Assembly: GCA_041738285.1 (NCBI GenBank)
Contig: JBGSQB010000029.1
Span: 30,678-94,677 of the forward strand
Direction: 5' to 3'
Length of the DNA: 64,000 nucleotides
Source: SZUA-521 sp041738285
GTDB lineage: Bacteria > Pseudomonadota > Gammaproteobacteria > Pseudomonadales > Azotimanducaceae
The position numbers and the translations under genes are program-made. Of this stretch, positions 24,174-33,652 are shown one piece after another. Numbering within the stretch: position 1 is the first letter of the stretch; the number at the start of each line of letters is the position of its first letter. Below the pieces are notes generated by a model. The model did no database searches. It saw only the letters and a program-made list of their open reading frames with translations, and was not told the origin of the DNA.

Positions 24174-25858
24174 CCATCGCACTCGGGTTGCTGGCAGCGG
24201 CCATGCTGTCGACTGCCAACCCCACCGACAGCCATTGTGAGGATCTGACTGAATTCGACACGGAAGGTCTTGCGCGCTACGAGTTCACGGAACCGAGCAT
24301 GGTCGGTGCGTTCGGGCTGTCGGCGAAGGAGCGCGTGCGCATTGGTGAGGTGCGTGTCGTGCTTCAGCCGATCTTCGACGCCGATAACCCGGATGAAGAT
24401 CGGTGGCTGTACCGCACCGCTGACGCGCTGCACGTGGATACGGGCGAGGCGGTCATCCGCCAGGTGATTCTGTTCGAGGAAGGCGCCACGGTGGCGGTGG
24501 GTGAACTGATCGAGAGCGAGCGGATCCTGCGGGCGAAGCCGTACCTGTTCGATGCCCGTGTACTGCCGCGGCGATTGTGTGGGGAAACCCTCGACGTGGA
24601 TGTCGTCACTCGCGATGTCTGGACGCTGCTGCCGCGGGTCGACGTCTCCCGGTCCGGCGGCGACGATAGCTTCGGAGTCGGCTTGTCGGACGTGAACATA
24701 CTGGGGACGGGCCAGGAGCTGTCTGCGGGTTACGCCTCGAACGAAGATCGTAAGGGTGTTGACCTCTTCTACTACGATCCGAACGTCGCGCGTTCGCGGG
24801 TCGCGCTCAGCGCCCTGCTTGCCGACTTCGATGATGGCTCACGCCAGTTCGTCGAGTTGCGACAACCCTTTTACGCTCTGGATACGCCCTACGCTGTGGG
24901 TGCGATGTTCGATCGTGTCGATCAGGAAGAGGGGCTTTACTTTCGGAACGACGAATACGCCGAGTTTCAACAGCGGTACACCCAATACGGCGTCTCGGGC
25001 GGCGTGTCATTTGGTAGGCGTCATGATCGCGTCCGGCGCCTGTCGATGGGTTATCGCTATGAAGAGCACAGGTTTTCCGAGATCTCCGGACAGACGCCGC
25101 CGCTACCGTTTCCGCGGGACCGCACGTTCGCCTATCCATGGATCGGCTTCGAGAGCGTAGAGGACGAATACGAAGTCGCGGTCAACGTCGACCGCATCGA
25201 GCGAACCGAAGATCTCTACGTGGGTGAGCGCATGTTCGCGGAACTCGGCTACTCGAGCGATGCGTTCGGAGCCGATGACGCGCGCCGCGGCGTCTACCGG
25301 ATCGGCTATCAGGACTCTCTGCGACCCGATGATCGGCATCTGTTCACGTTCGGCGCGAGCGGCCGCGGCTACTGGAACTTCGATTCGAACGAGGAGGAAG
25401 AGCTGATCGCCCGCGCCTTCGGCAGCTATCGACATCAACAGACCGAACGGTTCAGCTTTGCAAGCGCAATCGAGTTCATTTACACGAGCAATCTATTCGA
25501 TGACCAGCAACTGCTGCTCGGCGGAGACACTGGTCTACGCGGCTATCCGAGTCGCTATCAGGCGGGCGATCGTCGCTTCGTCGTGAGCCTCGAGGAGCGC
25601 TACTTCTCAGATGTCTACCTGATGCGACTTCTGCGCGTCGGCTATGCAGCATTCATCGACGTGGGTCGCTCCTGGTTCCCGGGCGAACCGGATGCCGATG
25701 AGTACGGCGTCCTTGCCAACGTCGGATTTGGATTGAGACTCGAATCCACGCGCACCCGGCGTGATCGCATACTGCACATCGATCTTGCGGCGCCGCTGGT
25801 GGACGGCCGGGACGTTGACAGTGTGCAGTTGTCATTCACGGTAAAGTCGCAGTTGTAG
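24170..25858 (+). CDS. Omp85/BamA-like outer-membrane protein
   Basis: 562 residues with an N-terminal signal peptide. A POTRA-like segment (residues about 55-150; RIGEVRVVLQPIF and ILRAKPYLFDARVLPRRLCGETLDVDVVTRDVWTL) precedes a beta-barrel. The motif LLLGGDTGLRGYPSRY followed by RRFVVSLEERYFS corresponds to the conserved L6/VRGY-type loop of Omp85 proteins. Length and a single POTRA-like unit suggest a ShlB/TamA-like or short Omp85 protein, not BamA itself. It ends in VQLSFTVKSQL, a typical barrel C-terminus. Confidence 0.8.
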   Translation: MTIALGLLAAAMLSTANPTDSHCEDLTEFDTEGLARYEFTEPSMVGAFGLSAKERVRIGEVRVVLQPIFDADNPDEDRWLYRTADALHVDTGEAVIRQVILFEEGATVAVGELIESERILRAKPYLFDARVLPRRLCGETLDVDVVTRDVWTLLPRVDVSRSGGDDSFGVGLSDVNILGTGQELSAGYASNEDRKGVDLFYYDPNVARSRVALSALLADFDDGSRQFVELRQPFYALDTPYAVGAMFDRVDQEEGLYFRNDEYAEFQQRYTQYGVSGGVSFGRRHDRVRRLSMGYRYEEHRFSEISGQTPPLPFPRDRTFAYPWIGFESVEDEYEVAVNVDRIERTEDLYVGERMFAELGYSSDAFGADDARRGVYRIGYQDSLRPDDRHLFTFGASGRGYWNFDSNEEEELIARAFGSYRHQQTERFSFASAIEFIYTSNLFDDQQLLLGGDTGLRGYPSRYQAGDRRFVVSLEERYFSDVYLMRLLRVGYAAFIDVGRSWFPGEPDADEYGVLANVGFGLRLESTRTRRDRILHIDLAAPLVDGRDVDSVQLSFTVKSQL

Positions 25859-25890
25859 GGGCAGTTGTAGGGATAGGAAGAGGGATCCGC

Positions 25891-26382
25891 GTGCTGACCA
25901 TGAGAGAAATCGTGAACGATGTGCAACGCGATTCGGTGGTGGCACTCGCGCGGCGAATCTGGTTCGAGCACTATCCGGGCATCATCAGCTTCGCGCAGAT
26001 CCACTACATGCTGGAGCGTGGCTACACGCGTGACGTCATCACAGCCGAGCAGCACGCCGGCGTGTCATGGTACGTGGCGGAGTGGGCCGGAGTACCCGTT
26101 GGATTCGTAGCATTCAGCCCTGCCGGCACCGACATGAAGGTGCACAAGGTCTATGTCCTGCGCGAGGCCAAGGGCAAGGGCGTTGGCCGCGCCCTCATGG
26201 ACGTTGCCCGGCTTGCCGCGAGGTCGGTCGGACGAGCGGGATTGGTGTTGACGGTGAACAAGAACAATCTCGATTCGATTCGCGCCTACCTTGCCATGGG
26301 TTTTTCGTTCACCGCGCGTGTGCGTGCGGACATCGGACATGGCTTCGTCATGGACGACTATGTGATGCGGTGTCCGACCTGA
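25891..26382 (+). CDS. GNAT N-acetyltransferase
   Basis: 163 residues; GTG start with a purine-rich AGGAAGAGGG upstream. The acetyl-CoA site is the segment VYVLREAKGKGVGRALM (R/Q-x-x-G-x-G/A type), with the usual NKNNLDSIRAYLAMGF motif downstream. The acceptor substrate is unknown. It follows the Omp85-like gene with a 32-base gap and is followed by a REP pair. Confidence 0.9.
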   Translation: MLTMREIVNDVQRDSVVALARRIWFEHYPGIISFAQIHYMLERGYTRDVITAEQHAGVSWYVAEWAGVPVGFVAFSPAGTDMKVHKVYVLREAKGKGVGRALMDVARLAARSVGRAGLVLTVNKNNLDSIRAYLAMGFSFTARVRADIGHGFVMDDYVMRCPT

Positions 26383-26414
26383 GCTATCGGAATTCACGAA
26401 AGTCACTTGCTACC

Positions 26415-26504
26415 CTGTGGGAGCGCGCTTGCGCGCGAACGAGTGCTCGAGCTGTCGGAGAAAATTCGCGGCGGTGCGCCGCTGCGCCAAGCCCGCTCCC
26501 ACAG
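26415..26504. repeat. REP pair, diverged
   Basis: The first arm contains GTGGGAGCGCGCTTGCGCGC and the second arm ends CCAAGCCCGCTCCCACAG. The 23-base palindromic stretch at 26464-26486 is identical to one upstream of the REP transposase gene at 57937-57959. It lies between the GNAT and kinase genes, which converge. Confidence 0.88.
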
Positions 26505-26509
26505 TGAGT

Positions 26510-28720
26510 TCAGGCCGCCCGATCTTTGCGAATCGCCTGCTGAATCGTGGCCGACAGTTCGCGGCCTGACACGGGTTTCATGATGCTGACGGTGATCGAC
26601 GTGCTGCGCTCGGCCGCATCGTCGACGAACCCACTCATCAGTACGATGGGAATGTCCTTGCGCAGTTTGCGCGCTGCGACGGCGAATTCGAGCCCTGTCG
26701 TGCCGGGCATCAGATTGTCCGTCACGATGACGTCGATTGCCTGCGGATCCTCCCTAAACCGTTGTAGGGCGGTCTCAGCCTGGGTGAAAGCCTGCACCGT
26801 GTAGCCGAGGTTTTCGAGCAGATCCTTCGATGCCCGCACCACCGAGGCTTCATCGTCGACGAGCATCACGCGCTCATGAGCGATTGCTGGCGCCGCCGGC
26901 GCTTGTACGGCTGCGACCGAGTGCATGCGCGAGCGTGGTAGGCGCACCGTGAACGTCGAGCCAACGCCTTCCTTGCTGGTGGCGATGATCTCCCCGCCGT
27001 GGTCGGTGACGATGCCGTGCACCACGGATAGTCCGAGACCGCTGCCGTGGCCAATCTCCTTGGTGGTGAAGAACGGCTCGAACACGCGGCCGAGGACCTC
27101 GTCCGGCATGCCGGTCCCATCGTCGGTGACGGTCAGAATGACATGATCCGTATCGGCGCCGAGACGGACGCCAATGTGGCCGTGCGCGCCTGCAATGGCC
27201 TGGGCCGCATTAGTGCACAGATTCACCACGACCTGGTGGATCTGTCCGGCGTGGGCATTGATTGCCGGCACGTCGGCATCGATGTCGAAATCGATCTCGA
27301 TCGAACTCGGAATCGTCGCCCGCATGAGGTTCATCGCGTCTTCGAGTACTTCGGCCGGATCGATGAGCAGCTTTTGGGTCGGCTCGTCGCGATTGCGACT
27401 GAAGGTGAGGATCTGTTGCACGAGATCCCGCGCCTTGAGCGCGGCGCCATAGATCGACTTGATCTTCGCCGCCGCGTCCTCAGGCAGATCGCGATCCATC
27501 AGCACGGTGCTGTAGCCCATGATGGGCGTGAGCAGGTTGTTGAAGTCGTGGGCAATGCCGCCGGCCAGGGTGCCCACAACCTCGAGGCGCTGGGAGAACT
27601 GCAGTTGCACCTGCAGTCGGCGCTCCTCGGTGACGTCGAGCGCGATGACCAGATCGGCATCCAGCGGCTCTCCGGATGGCCCATCGAATGGCACGCGCGT
27701 GATCTGCAACCGACGCACACCGCGTGGCGTCGTGAACCAGATCTCATCGTCCACAGGCGGGAGACCTTGCGTGAACAGGAGTCCGTCCGGCCGTTGCCCC
27801 GTGTACTCATCGGTGAACTGAGGATCGAGCAGGGCACTTGGCTGCGCGCCGTAGGCTTGCGCGACCGCCCGATTGGCGAACAGCAGGCGGCCGTCTTTGC
27901 GCACCGCAAATATCAGATAGGGCACGAGATCGATGATATTGCGCAGCAGCGCCTCGGTGTCCGCCAAGGCCTCCGGGGCGCGACGACGCTCGGTGACGTC
28001 GGACTGTGCGGCACGCCGCGTGTCGAGCAGGTCGTCGATGACTTCGTTGTACGTTTGGGCAAGGGCCCGAACTTCCGATGGTCCGCCCTCAGGCATGCGC
28101 ACACCGAGCTGCCCGCGAGCCAGCGCCTGTGCGGCTGCGGTGAGGGCATTGACAGGAGAGACCGCCGTGGCTGCGAGCCGCCGGCTGAGCACCGACGTCA
28201 CCAGAAACAGGATCAGCGCCAGCAGCGCGACCGGCATTACCGCATCGGCGACCGTGCGTCCGATTGCGCGCGTTGTCGTGAACACGTGCAGGGTTGCGAG
28301 CACCTTCGACGCATCATCGAGTTCAGTGGCGACGGCGGGCCGTGCTTCTGCTGATAGATGGACGTTCCGCTCGCACGCGCCGACCCCAGCACCATTGCGT
28401 TCGAACAACAGACTGCCTTTGGCGTCGTACAGGCAGGCTCGGGCAATGTTGTCAGGCAGCTGCAGGCGATCGAATCGATCGCTGATGTTGGGTAACTCGC
28501 CCGTGGTCAGCGACGGGCGAATCGACTCATCGATGTGCAAGGCCAGCGCCACCGCATCGACCTCGAATCGGTCGCGAACCATCTGATACTGAGCGCCGGT
28601 GACGATCAGCAGCATGGCGAGCAGCGCGCCAGCGGTGACGACCTGTATCAGGCGATAGACGCTGTGTTCGAGTGTCTGCTCGGCGTTCAAATTCGCGCGC
28701 CCACTCGATCGGGATGACAT
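26510..28720 (-). CDS. hybrid sensor histidine kinase with C-terminal receiver
   Basis: 736 residues: a membrane helix, a periplasmic sensor with a Cys pair, a second helix and HAMP, a PAS domain (LLRNIIDLVPYLIFAVRKDGRLLFANRAVAQAYGA), a HisKA domain with GGIAHDFNNLLTPIMGY, HATPase boxes (NLCTNAAQAI, DDGTGMPDEVL, GSGLGLSVVHGIVTDHGG) and a C-terminal receiver with phospho-Asp in IVTDNLMPG and Lys in SIMKPVSG. The HDFNN form of the H-box is typical of cytoplasm-facing hybrid kinases of this class. No partner regulator is adjacent. Confidence 0.93.
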   Translation of the reverse strand: MSSRSSGRANLNAEQTLEHSVYRLIQVVTAGALLAMLLIVTGAQYQMVRDRFEVDAVALALHIDESIRPSLTTGELPNISDRFDRLQLPDNIARACLYDAKGSLLFERNGAGVGACERNVHLSAEARPAVATELDDASKVLATLHVFTTTRAIGRTVADAVMPVALLALILFLVTSVLSRRLAATAVSPVNALTAAAQALARGQLGVRMPEGGPSEVRALAQTYNEVIDDLLDTRRAAQSDVTERRRAPEALADTEALLRNIIDLVPYLIFAVRKDGRLLFANRAVAQAYGAQPSALLDPQFTDEYTGQRPDGLLFTQGLPPVDDEIWFTTPRGVRRLQITRVPFDGPSGEPLDADLVIALDVTEERRLQVQLQFSQRLEVVGTLAGGIAHDFNNLLTPIMGYSTVLMDRDLPEDAAAKIKSIYGAALKARDLVQQILTFSRNRDEPTQKLLIDPAEVLEDAMNLMRATIPSSIEIDFDIDADVPAINAHAGQIHQVVVNLCTNAAQAIAGAHGHIGVRLGADTDHVILTVTDDGTGMPDEVLGRVFEPFFTTKEIGHGSGLGLSVVHGIVTDHGGEIIATSKEGVGSTFTVRLPRSRMHSVAAVQAPAAPAIAHERVMLVDDEASVVRASKDLLENLGYTVQAFTQAETALQRFREDPQAIDVIVTDNLMPGTTGLEFAVAARKLRKDIPIVLMSGFVDDAAERSTSITVSIMKPVSGRELSATIQQAIRKDRAA

Positions 28721-28769
28721 GGCATGTCCAATGTGAGGTGGCCAAGCATCGTGATTGCGTGCGGGTGTG

Positions 28770-31262
28770 TCAAATGGTCAGGCGCGCAATCTTACTCAAG
28801 CGTTCGAGTGATGCTGTCAGATCCGGTGAGGTAGTGAGTAGACCGTGCAGTGGGTCATCGGTCAGGCGTCGCATGCGCATGGCCGCATTTCGAAGGTGGA
28901 AGCGGCTGTTGGAAAGTCTAGCGCCGAGTTCAGCGCGGTGAATCGGCATCGACACCGATGCCGCCGGTTCGGCGCGCGCGCTGAATGGCGCCACCAGCAA
29001 TCGGCCGTGACCGTTCTGCAGGTAGTCGATGTACACGCGCTGCTTGCGGCTCTTGACGACGCGATTGATCGTGGCGATCGCGGGTTGACGGGCGATGACG
29101 ATGCGTGCAAACAGCTCGGCGAGGGTGCGTGACTGATCGTGAGTCAGCTGCGTGCCGAGCGGTATGAGCACGTGCAGCCCGGAGGCACCGCTGGTCTTGA
29201 GATAGCTCGGAAGTTCCACTTCATCGGCGAGCGCAACGACGGCCTTGGCAACGGCGATCACGTGCTTGAAGGGCGCGTCCTTCGGGTCGAGGTCGAGCAC
29301 GCACCAGTCCGGTCGTTCGAGGCTCGACACTCGGCTGTGCCAGGTGTGGATCGGGATCGCTCCCATGTTGGCGATGTAGCGCAGCGCAGCGGCGCTTTCG
29401 ATCACGAAGTAGCGAACTTCGCGTTCCGCCCCTTCACTCCACAAGGTGACGCGGCGGATCCAATCCGGCACATAGTCGGGAGCGTCGCGCTGGTAGAACG
29501 ACTTGCCGTGAATACCGTCCGGGAAGCGGGTCAGCACCACCGGCCGGTCGGCGAGGTAAGGCAGCATCCACGGTGCGATGGAGTCGTAGTAGTCAACGAG
29601 GTGTTGCTTGGTCAGTTGAAGTTCGGGAAAGAAGATCTTGTCCGGATGGGTGACGCTGACCTCGACAGGTTCGGCGACGATTGCAGCCGGTAGCGGGTCT
29701 TCGCCGCGGGCAATGCAGTCGCGTGGTGACTTGTCGGGACGCAGGCGCAGGAAAACGGGATGCCGCAGATGGCCGGCGCGGGTGACTTCACGATAGGCGA
29801 CTTCGCAGACCAGTTCTCCTTGCACCCAGGCAATGGCCCGATCGCTGGCGAGCTCGGGTCCGGGGGGTGCCTTGGAAAGTCGCGCCGCGAGTTCCGCACG
29901 CAGCGCGCCGGAGAATCCGGTACCGATCCGGCCCGCGTAGCAGAGTTTTCCGGCGCGGTATTCCGCGACCGCGAGTGCCCCGATGTCTGACGAGGCTGCC
30001 TTCGCTGGGGTTGAACCGACGATGACGAAGTCACCCGACTTCTGCGTGCGCACCTTGATCCAGTCGGCGGAGCGGGTGTGGCGATAAGGACTGTCGGCGC
30101 GTTTCCCGACCACACCTTCGAGGCCCAGTGCGCGCGCCGCTTCGAACGCCTTGCGGCCCTGACGTTCCACGTGTTGCGAATACCGCACGGGACCGGTTGT
30201 CGGGAGTATCGACTCGAGCAGCGCTTTGCGCTTGGCTAGCCGCAGTTCCGTCGTGCTATGGCCGAGCAGGTCGATCAGATCGAAGGCATACAGTGTCGCG
30301 CTGTGTCGACGTGCGGCATCTTCGATCGCGGTGCGTGTCAGCAGATTCACACGCTCGACCAGGGCTCCAAAGTCGGGACGGGCAGCGGTATCGTGGACGA
30401 CCACTTCGCCGTCGATCGTGAACGCATCGAACGGCAGCAACTTCAACGCATGTTCGAGTTCGGGGAATCGATCGGTCAGGTCGTGGCCATTGCGGCTGGA
30501 CAGCGTCAGGCGCTGACCGCGCCGGCGGGCGATCAGACGATAACCGTCGTACTTGAACTCGAACAGCCATCCCTCACGGTCGAAGGGATCACCGGCGGTT
30601 GCGAGCATGGGCTTCACGTCGCGATCAGTTGCCACGGGCAAGGACAATTTGCCAACTGCGCGCCGCGTGCGGTGGACGGCGCGTGCGGGCGCCGCGGCTT
30701 CTTCAACCGTGAGCCCGGAGTAAACGGAGTCGGCGGGATAGGTGGATGCATCGGCTGCGAACGCATCGCGCTCCTTGATCAGCAACCACTCAGTCGCCTT
30801 CTTCATGCGCACCAGCGTCCAGCGACCACGCAGTTTGTAGCCGTGCAGATCGAACAGCAGCTTACCCTTTGCGAACCCCTGCGCCATGTCGAGTATCGGT
30901 TCGTACCTGCCGCGGTCCCAGACGATGACGTGCCCGGCGCCATAGTTGCCATCGGGAATGTGGCCTTCGAAGTCGGCGTACTCGATCGGGTGGTCCTCGA
31001 CGAACGCGGCAAAGCGCCTGTGGGCGGGATTCGCCGACGGCCCCTTCGGCACTGCCCAGGACCGCAACACGCCATCGAACTCGAGGCGCAGGTCGAAGTG
31101 CAGATGGCTCGCCCGATGTTGCTGCACGACGAAGATCGGGCGTTGAGGAGGCGCCGGGCTGCGGGCTGCAGTGCCAAACGGTTCCGGGGTCGACGAGGCG
31201 CTGCGCTTGTCGCGATATGACTTCAGGTTGTCGGCGTAGGGCCTTGGTTTTGTTGAGGGCAT
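28770..31262 (-). CDS. ligD: bacterial NHEJ ligase LigD (phosphoesterase-ligase-polymerase)
   Basis: 830 residues in the Pseudomonas-type order. The 3'-phosphoesterase domain (HLHFDLRLEFDGVLRSWAVP, then GNYGAGHVIVWD) is followed by the ATP-dependent ligase (EFKYDGYR with the adenylated Lys, SSRNGHDLTDRFPEL, IDGEVVVHD) and the primase/polymerase domain (THPDKIFFPELQLTK, VLTRFPDGIHGKSFYQRD, LDLDPKD metal site). It repairs double-strand breaks with Ku, encoded divergently 50 bases away. All catalytic residues visible are intact. Confidence 0.96.
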   Translation of the reverse strand: MPSTKPRPYADNLKSYRDKRSASSTPEPFGTAARSPAPPQRPIFVVQQHRASHLHFDLRLEFDGVLRSWAVPKGPSANPAHRRFAAFVEDHPIEYADFEGHIPDGNYGAGHVIVWDRGRYEPILDMAQGFAKGKLLFDLHGYKLRGRWTLVRMKKATEWLLIKERDAFAADASTYPADSVYSGLTVEEAAAPARAVHRTRRAVGKLSLPVATDRDVKPMLATAGDPFDREGWLFEFKYDGYRLIARRRGQRLTLSSRNGHDLTDRFPELEHALKLLPFDAFTIDGEVVVHDTAARPDFGALVERVNLLTRTAIEDAARRHSATLYAFDLIDLLGHSTTELRLAKRKALLESILPTTGPVRYSQHVERQGRKAFEAARALGLEGVVGKRADSPYRHTRSADWIKVRTQKSGDFVIVGSTPAKAASSDIGALAVAEYRAGKLCYAGRIGTGFSGALRAELAARLSKAPPGPELASDRAIAWVQGELVCEVAYREVTRAGHLRHPVFLRLRPDKSPRDCIARGEDPLPAAIVAEPVEVSVTHPDKIFFPELQLTKQHLVDYYDSIAPWMLPYLADRPVVLTRFPDGIHGKSFYQRDAPDYVPDWIRRVTLWSEGAEREVRYFVIESAAALRYIANMGAIPIHTWHSRVSSLERPDWCVLDLDPKDAPFKHVIAVAKAVVALADEVELPSYLKTSGASGLHVLIPLGTQLTHDQSRTLAELFARIVIARQPAIATINRVVKSRKQRVYIDYLQNGHGRLLVAPFSARAEPAASVSMPIHRAELGARLSNSRFHLRNAAMRMRRLTDDPLHGLLTTSPDLTASLERLSKIARLTI

Positions 31263-31282
31263 ACGGACCCTTGGGCTATAGT
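31253..31282 (+). promoter_or_regulatory. candidate sigma70 promoter for ku
   Basis: TTGAGG at 31253-31258 and TATAGT at 31277-31282 are 18 bases apart, and the ku start lies 31 bases after the -10. The -35 falls on the beginning of the ligD coding sequence, so the divergent genes could influence each other's initiation. Confidence 0.4.
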
Positions 31283-31312
31283 CCGGGCGTTACTCCAAGG
31301 AGGAGGCTTGCG

Positions 31313-32167
31313 ATGGCAGCGCGCGCTATCGGCTCGGGCACGATCTCGTTCGGCCTGGTTGCCATTCCGGTGAAGCTGTTCTCTACCGTCGATACCACCA
31401 AGGACGTGCACTTCAATTACTTGAGCAAGGATGGCTCGCGGCTGAAGCAGCAGTACATCCGCACGTCCGATGGCACGGTAGTCGAGCCCGACGACAAGGT
31501 CCAGGGATACGAATTCGTCAAAGGCCAGTACGTCATCTTCACCAAGGATGAGATCAAGGCGATGAATGTCGAGGCGACCAACGCCATCGACATCACCGAG
31601 TTCGTACCGCTTGCAGACGTCGAGCGCATCTACATCGACAAGGTCTACTACATGGGCCCGGACAAGGGCGCTGCCCGGTCCTATCACCTGTTGCGCGCGG
31701 CGCTGGCTGACAGCGGCCAGGCGGCGCTTGCCAAGTACGCTGCTCGCGGCAAGTGCTATCTCGTGCTGATCCGTCCGATGGGCGAGGGTCTGGTCATGGA
31801 ACAGCTCAAGCACGCCGAGGAGCTGAGACCGTTTGCCGAAGTACCTCTCGATGTCTGCCCCGTCGATAAGAACGAACTGGAGCTGGCCAAGAAGATCATC
31901 GAACAGCGCACGAACGAAGCGTTTGAACCAGAGAAGTATCGCGATGAGATTCGTGCCCGGGTGCTCGATTTGATCGAGCAGAAGGTACAGGGCAAGGAAA
32001 TATCTGTGCCGCCCGAAGAGCGACCCGAAGCCAAGATCATCGATCTCATGGAAGCGCTCAAAGCCTCCGTTGCCGGCAAGGGATCCGCCGATGCCAAAGC
32101 GCGTAAGCCAGCGCGGCGAGCGCCTGCAAAAGGCGTTGCCAAGAAAGCGGCTCAACGCAAGAAGTGA
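31313..32167 (+). CDS. ku: non-homologous end-joining protein Ku
   Basis: 284 residues from the ATG at 31313, preceded by AGGAGGAGG with good spacing. The Ku core is complete: AIGSGTISFGLVAIPVKLF, the beta-barrel ring region, and YYMGPDKGAARSYHLLRAAL with the LEELxx-like dimer contacts. The C-terminal tail is lysine/alanine-rich (KARKPARRAPAKGVAKK), as in other bacterial Ku proteins that recruit LigD or bind DNA. It pairs with the divergent ligD. Confidence 0.97.
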   Translation: MAARAIGSGTISFGLVAIPVKLFSTVDTTKDVHFNYLSKDGSRLKQQYIRTSDGTVVEPDDKVQGYEFVKGQYVIFTKDEIKAMNVEATNAIDITEFVPLADVERIYIDKVYYMGPDKGAARSYHLLRAALADSGQAALAKYAARGKCYLVLIRPMGEGLVMEQLKHAEELRPFAEVPLDVCPVDKNELELAKKIIEQRTNEAFEPEKYRDEIRARVLDLIEQKVQGKEISVPPEERPEAKIIDLMEALKASVAGKGSADAKARKPARRAPAKGVAKKAAQRKK

Positions 32168-32985
32168 TGAGCGGATACGCGACCCGCGATGTCAGCGATC
32201 TGATTGGGCTGACACCCGATCAGGTGCGTCACTATGCCCATCGCGGATTGCTGCGTCCGAGTCGCGGCAAGGGCGGCGAATACCGGTTCTCCTTTCAGGA
32301 CGTGGTGCTGCTGCGCACCGCCAAGGGGCTGCTCGATGCACGCGTTTCGGCGCGCAAAGCCTACAAGGTGCTGCTCAAACTCAAATCGGAACTCGACACC
32401 GTCAAGACGCTGACTTCGCTGCGCATCTACGCCGAAGGCAGCAACGTGGTCGTGCGTGAAGAGAACACGCTTTGGAATGCCGAGACGGGGCAGGGTCACC
32501 TCGACTTTTCCGTCAAGGGGCTGGCCGACAACGTCGCCGCGCTTGCCGAGCGCAACTTCGCGAGCGCCGAGGCGCTCGATGAGCTCGACAGCGACGACTG
32601 GTACAACCTTGGACTCGATCTGGAAGAGGTCGATCCCGAACGCGCACCGGAGGCGTACCAGCGTGCCATCGCGCTCGACGCAACCAATGCCGATGCCTAC
32701 GTCAATCTCGGTCGACTGATGCAACTGCGTGGCAACATCAAACAGGCGAAGAAGTGCTATGAGCGGGCGATCGTGGAGTCGCGAGATCATCCACTTGCGA
32801 ACTACAATCTTGGCACACTGTTCGATGAACTCGAGGAGCTCGACATGGCGGTCGAGTACTACCGACGCGCCGATGCCGTACCCGACGCGCACTTCAACCT
32901 CGCGCGCATCTTCGAACTCAAGGGTGACGAACTCGCATCACTTCGGCACATGCGCCGCTATCGCGCGCTGCTGTCGAGCGAGTAA
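32167..32985 (+). CDS. MerR-type HTH regulator fused to TPR domain
   Basis: 272 residues; the ATG at 32167 shares a base with the ku stop. The N-terminal MerR winged helix YATRDVSDLIGLTPDQVRHYAHRGLLRPSR with EYRFSFQDVVLLRTAKGLLD is followed by an unclassified middle segment, then three TPR units (DDWYNLGLDLEEVDPERAPEAYQRAI, DAYVNLGRLMQLRGNIKQA, NYNLGTLFDELEELDMAVEY). The gene is coupled to ku, suggesting a regulator or scaffold of the end-joining pair. The 3' end overlaps the convergent peptidase by 28 bases. Confidence 0.85.
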   Translation: MSGYATRDVSDLIGLTPDQVRHYAHRGLLRPSRGKGGEYRFSFQDVVLLRTAKGLLDARVSARKAYKVLLKLKSELDTVKTLTSLRIYAEGSNVVVREENTLWNAETGQGHLDFSVKGLADNVAALAERNFASAEALDELDSDDWYNLGLDLEEVDPERAPEAYQRAIALDATNADAYVNLGRLMQLRGNIKQAKKCYERAIVESRDHPLANYNLGTLFDELEELDMAVEYYRRADAVPDAHFNLARIFELKGDELASLRHMRRYRALLSSE

Positions 32986-33551
32986 CCCACCGCCGTCTCG
33001 ATGATCAGTTCCATTGCTGCGCGCGTGCGTACCAGCGCGAGCTTCGACGTCGGCGGCACATGGACGAACCCGGCGATGATGTCCGGCCGGTCGGCCACCG
33101 CATGCATCAACCGGTAGAAGGTGTGATTGCACAGGTAGCCACCGGCGAAGTGGGATTCGGTCGTCGGGTATTCAGCACCGGTCAATGCATCGACCAACCG
33201 CCGCCGCGGTAGCCCGGTGGCGTAGGCGGCGGGGCCGGATGCGATGATCGCATCGTCTTCGAAACGCGTGCCGTCGATATCGGTGAGCAGCGCGTTCGAT
33301 GCATTGACCGCAAAGCGTTCGACGCGCAGCGCGGACTCATCCGCAAGTCCAATCGCAATGACCACGCGGACGTCTGCATCGAACCTCGCAAGCAACGTCT
33401 CAGGCGCGCGTTGCCATGCCACATCGAGGCGAATGCGGTCCATGCGCCACTGCGGCGGCAGCTGCGGCGCGGCTTCGACGAGCGCGTCCCACGACGGGTT
33501 ATCCGCGTGCGGCGGGAACGGACCGAAGCCGGAGACGAGGACGGTGGGCAT
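32958..33551 (-). CDS. pcp: pyroglutamyl-peptidase I (C15)
   Basis: 197 residues. It opens VLVSGFGPFPPHADNPSWDAL, as C15 peptidases do (SGFGPF-x-N-P). The nucleophilic Cys is in GGYLCNHTFY and the catalytic His in GFVHVPP; Glu is in ADESALRVERFAVN. It removes N-terminal pyroglutamate from peptides. It is convergent with the MerR-TPR gene. A repeat element lies before its start on the other side. Confidence 0.88.
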   Translation of the reverse strand: MPTVLVSGFGPFPPHADNPSWDALVEAAPQLPPQWRMDRIRLDVAWQRAPETLLARFDADVRVVIAIGLADESALRVERFAVNASNALLTDIDGTRFEDDAIIASGPAAYATGLPRRRLVDALTGAEYPTTESHFAGGYLCNHTFYRLMHAVADRPDIIAGFVHVPPTSKLALVRTRAAMELIIETAVGYSLDSSAR

Positions 33552-33565
33552 GCGAGAAACCTGAA

Positions 33566-33652
33566 GAGATAGGGGACAGTTAACCTATTTCGTGGTCCTG
33601 GCGAAATAGGCAAGGACACGCGACCGAATTAGGTTAACTGTCCCCTATTTCT
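33566..33652. repeat. inverted-repeat element, GGGACAGTTAACCTATTTC family, copy B
   Basis: AGGGGACAGTTAACCTATTT opens the element at about 33570 and its complement closes it (TTAGGTTAACTGTCCCCTAT, ending about 33652). The interior carries a small extra copy of GCGAAATAGG. It is situated between the pcp start and the PepSY gene stop. Confidence 0.88.

Noticed and set aside
26415..26504. Palindromic cluster as a transcription terminator or CRISPR
   Set aside because: The stems match the REP words found at four other sites. There are no T-runs and no regular repeat-spacer pattern.
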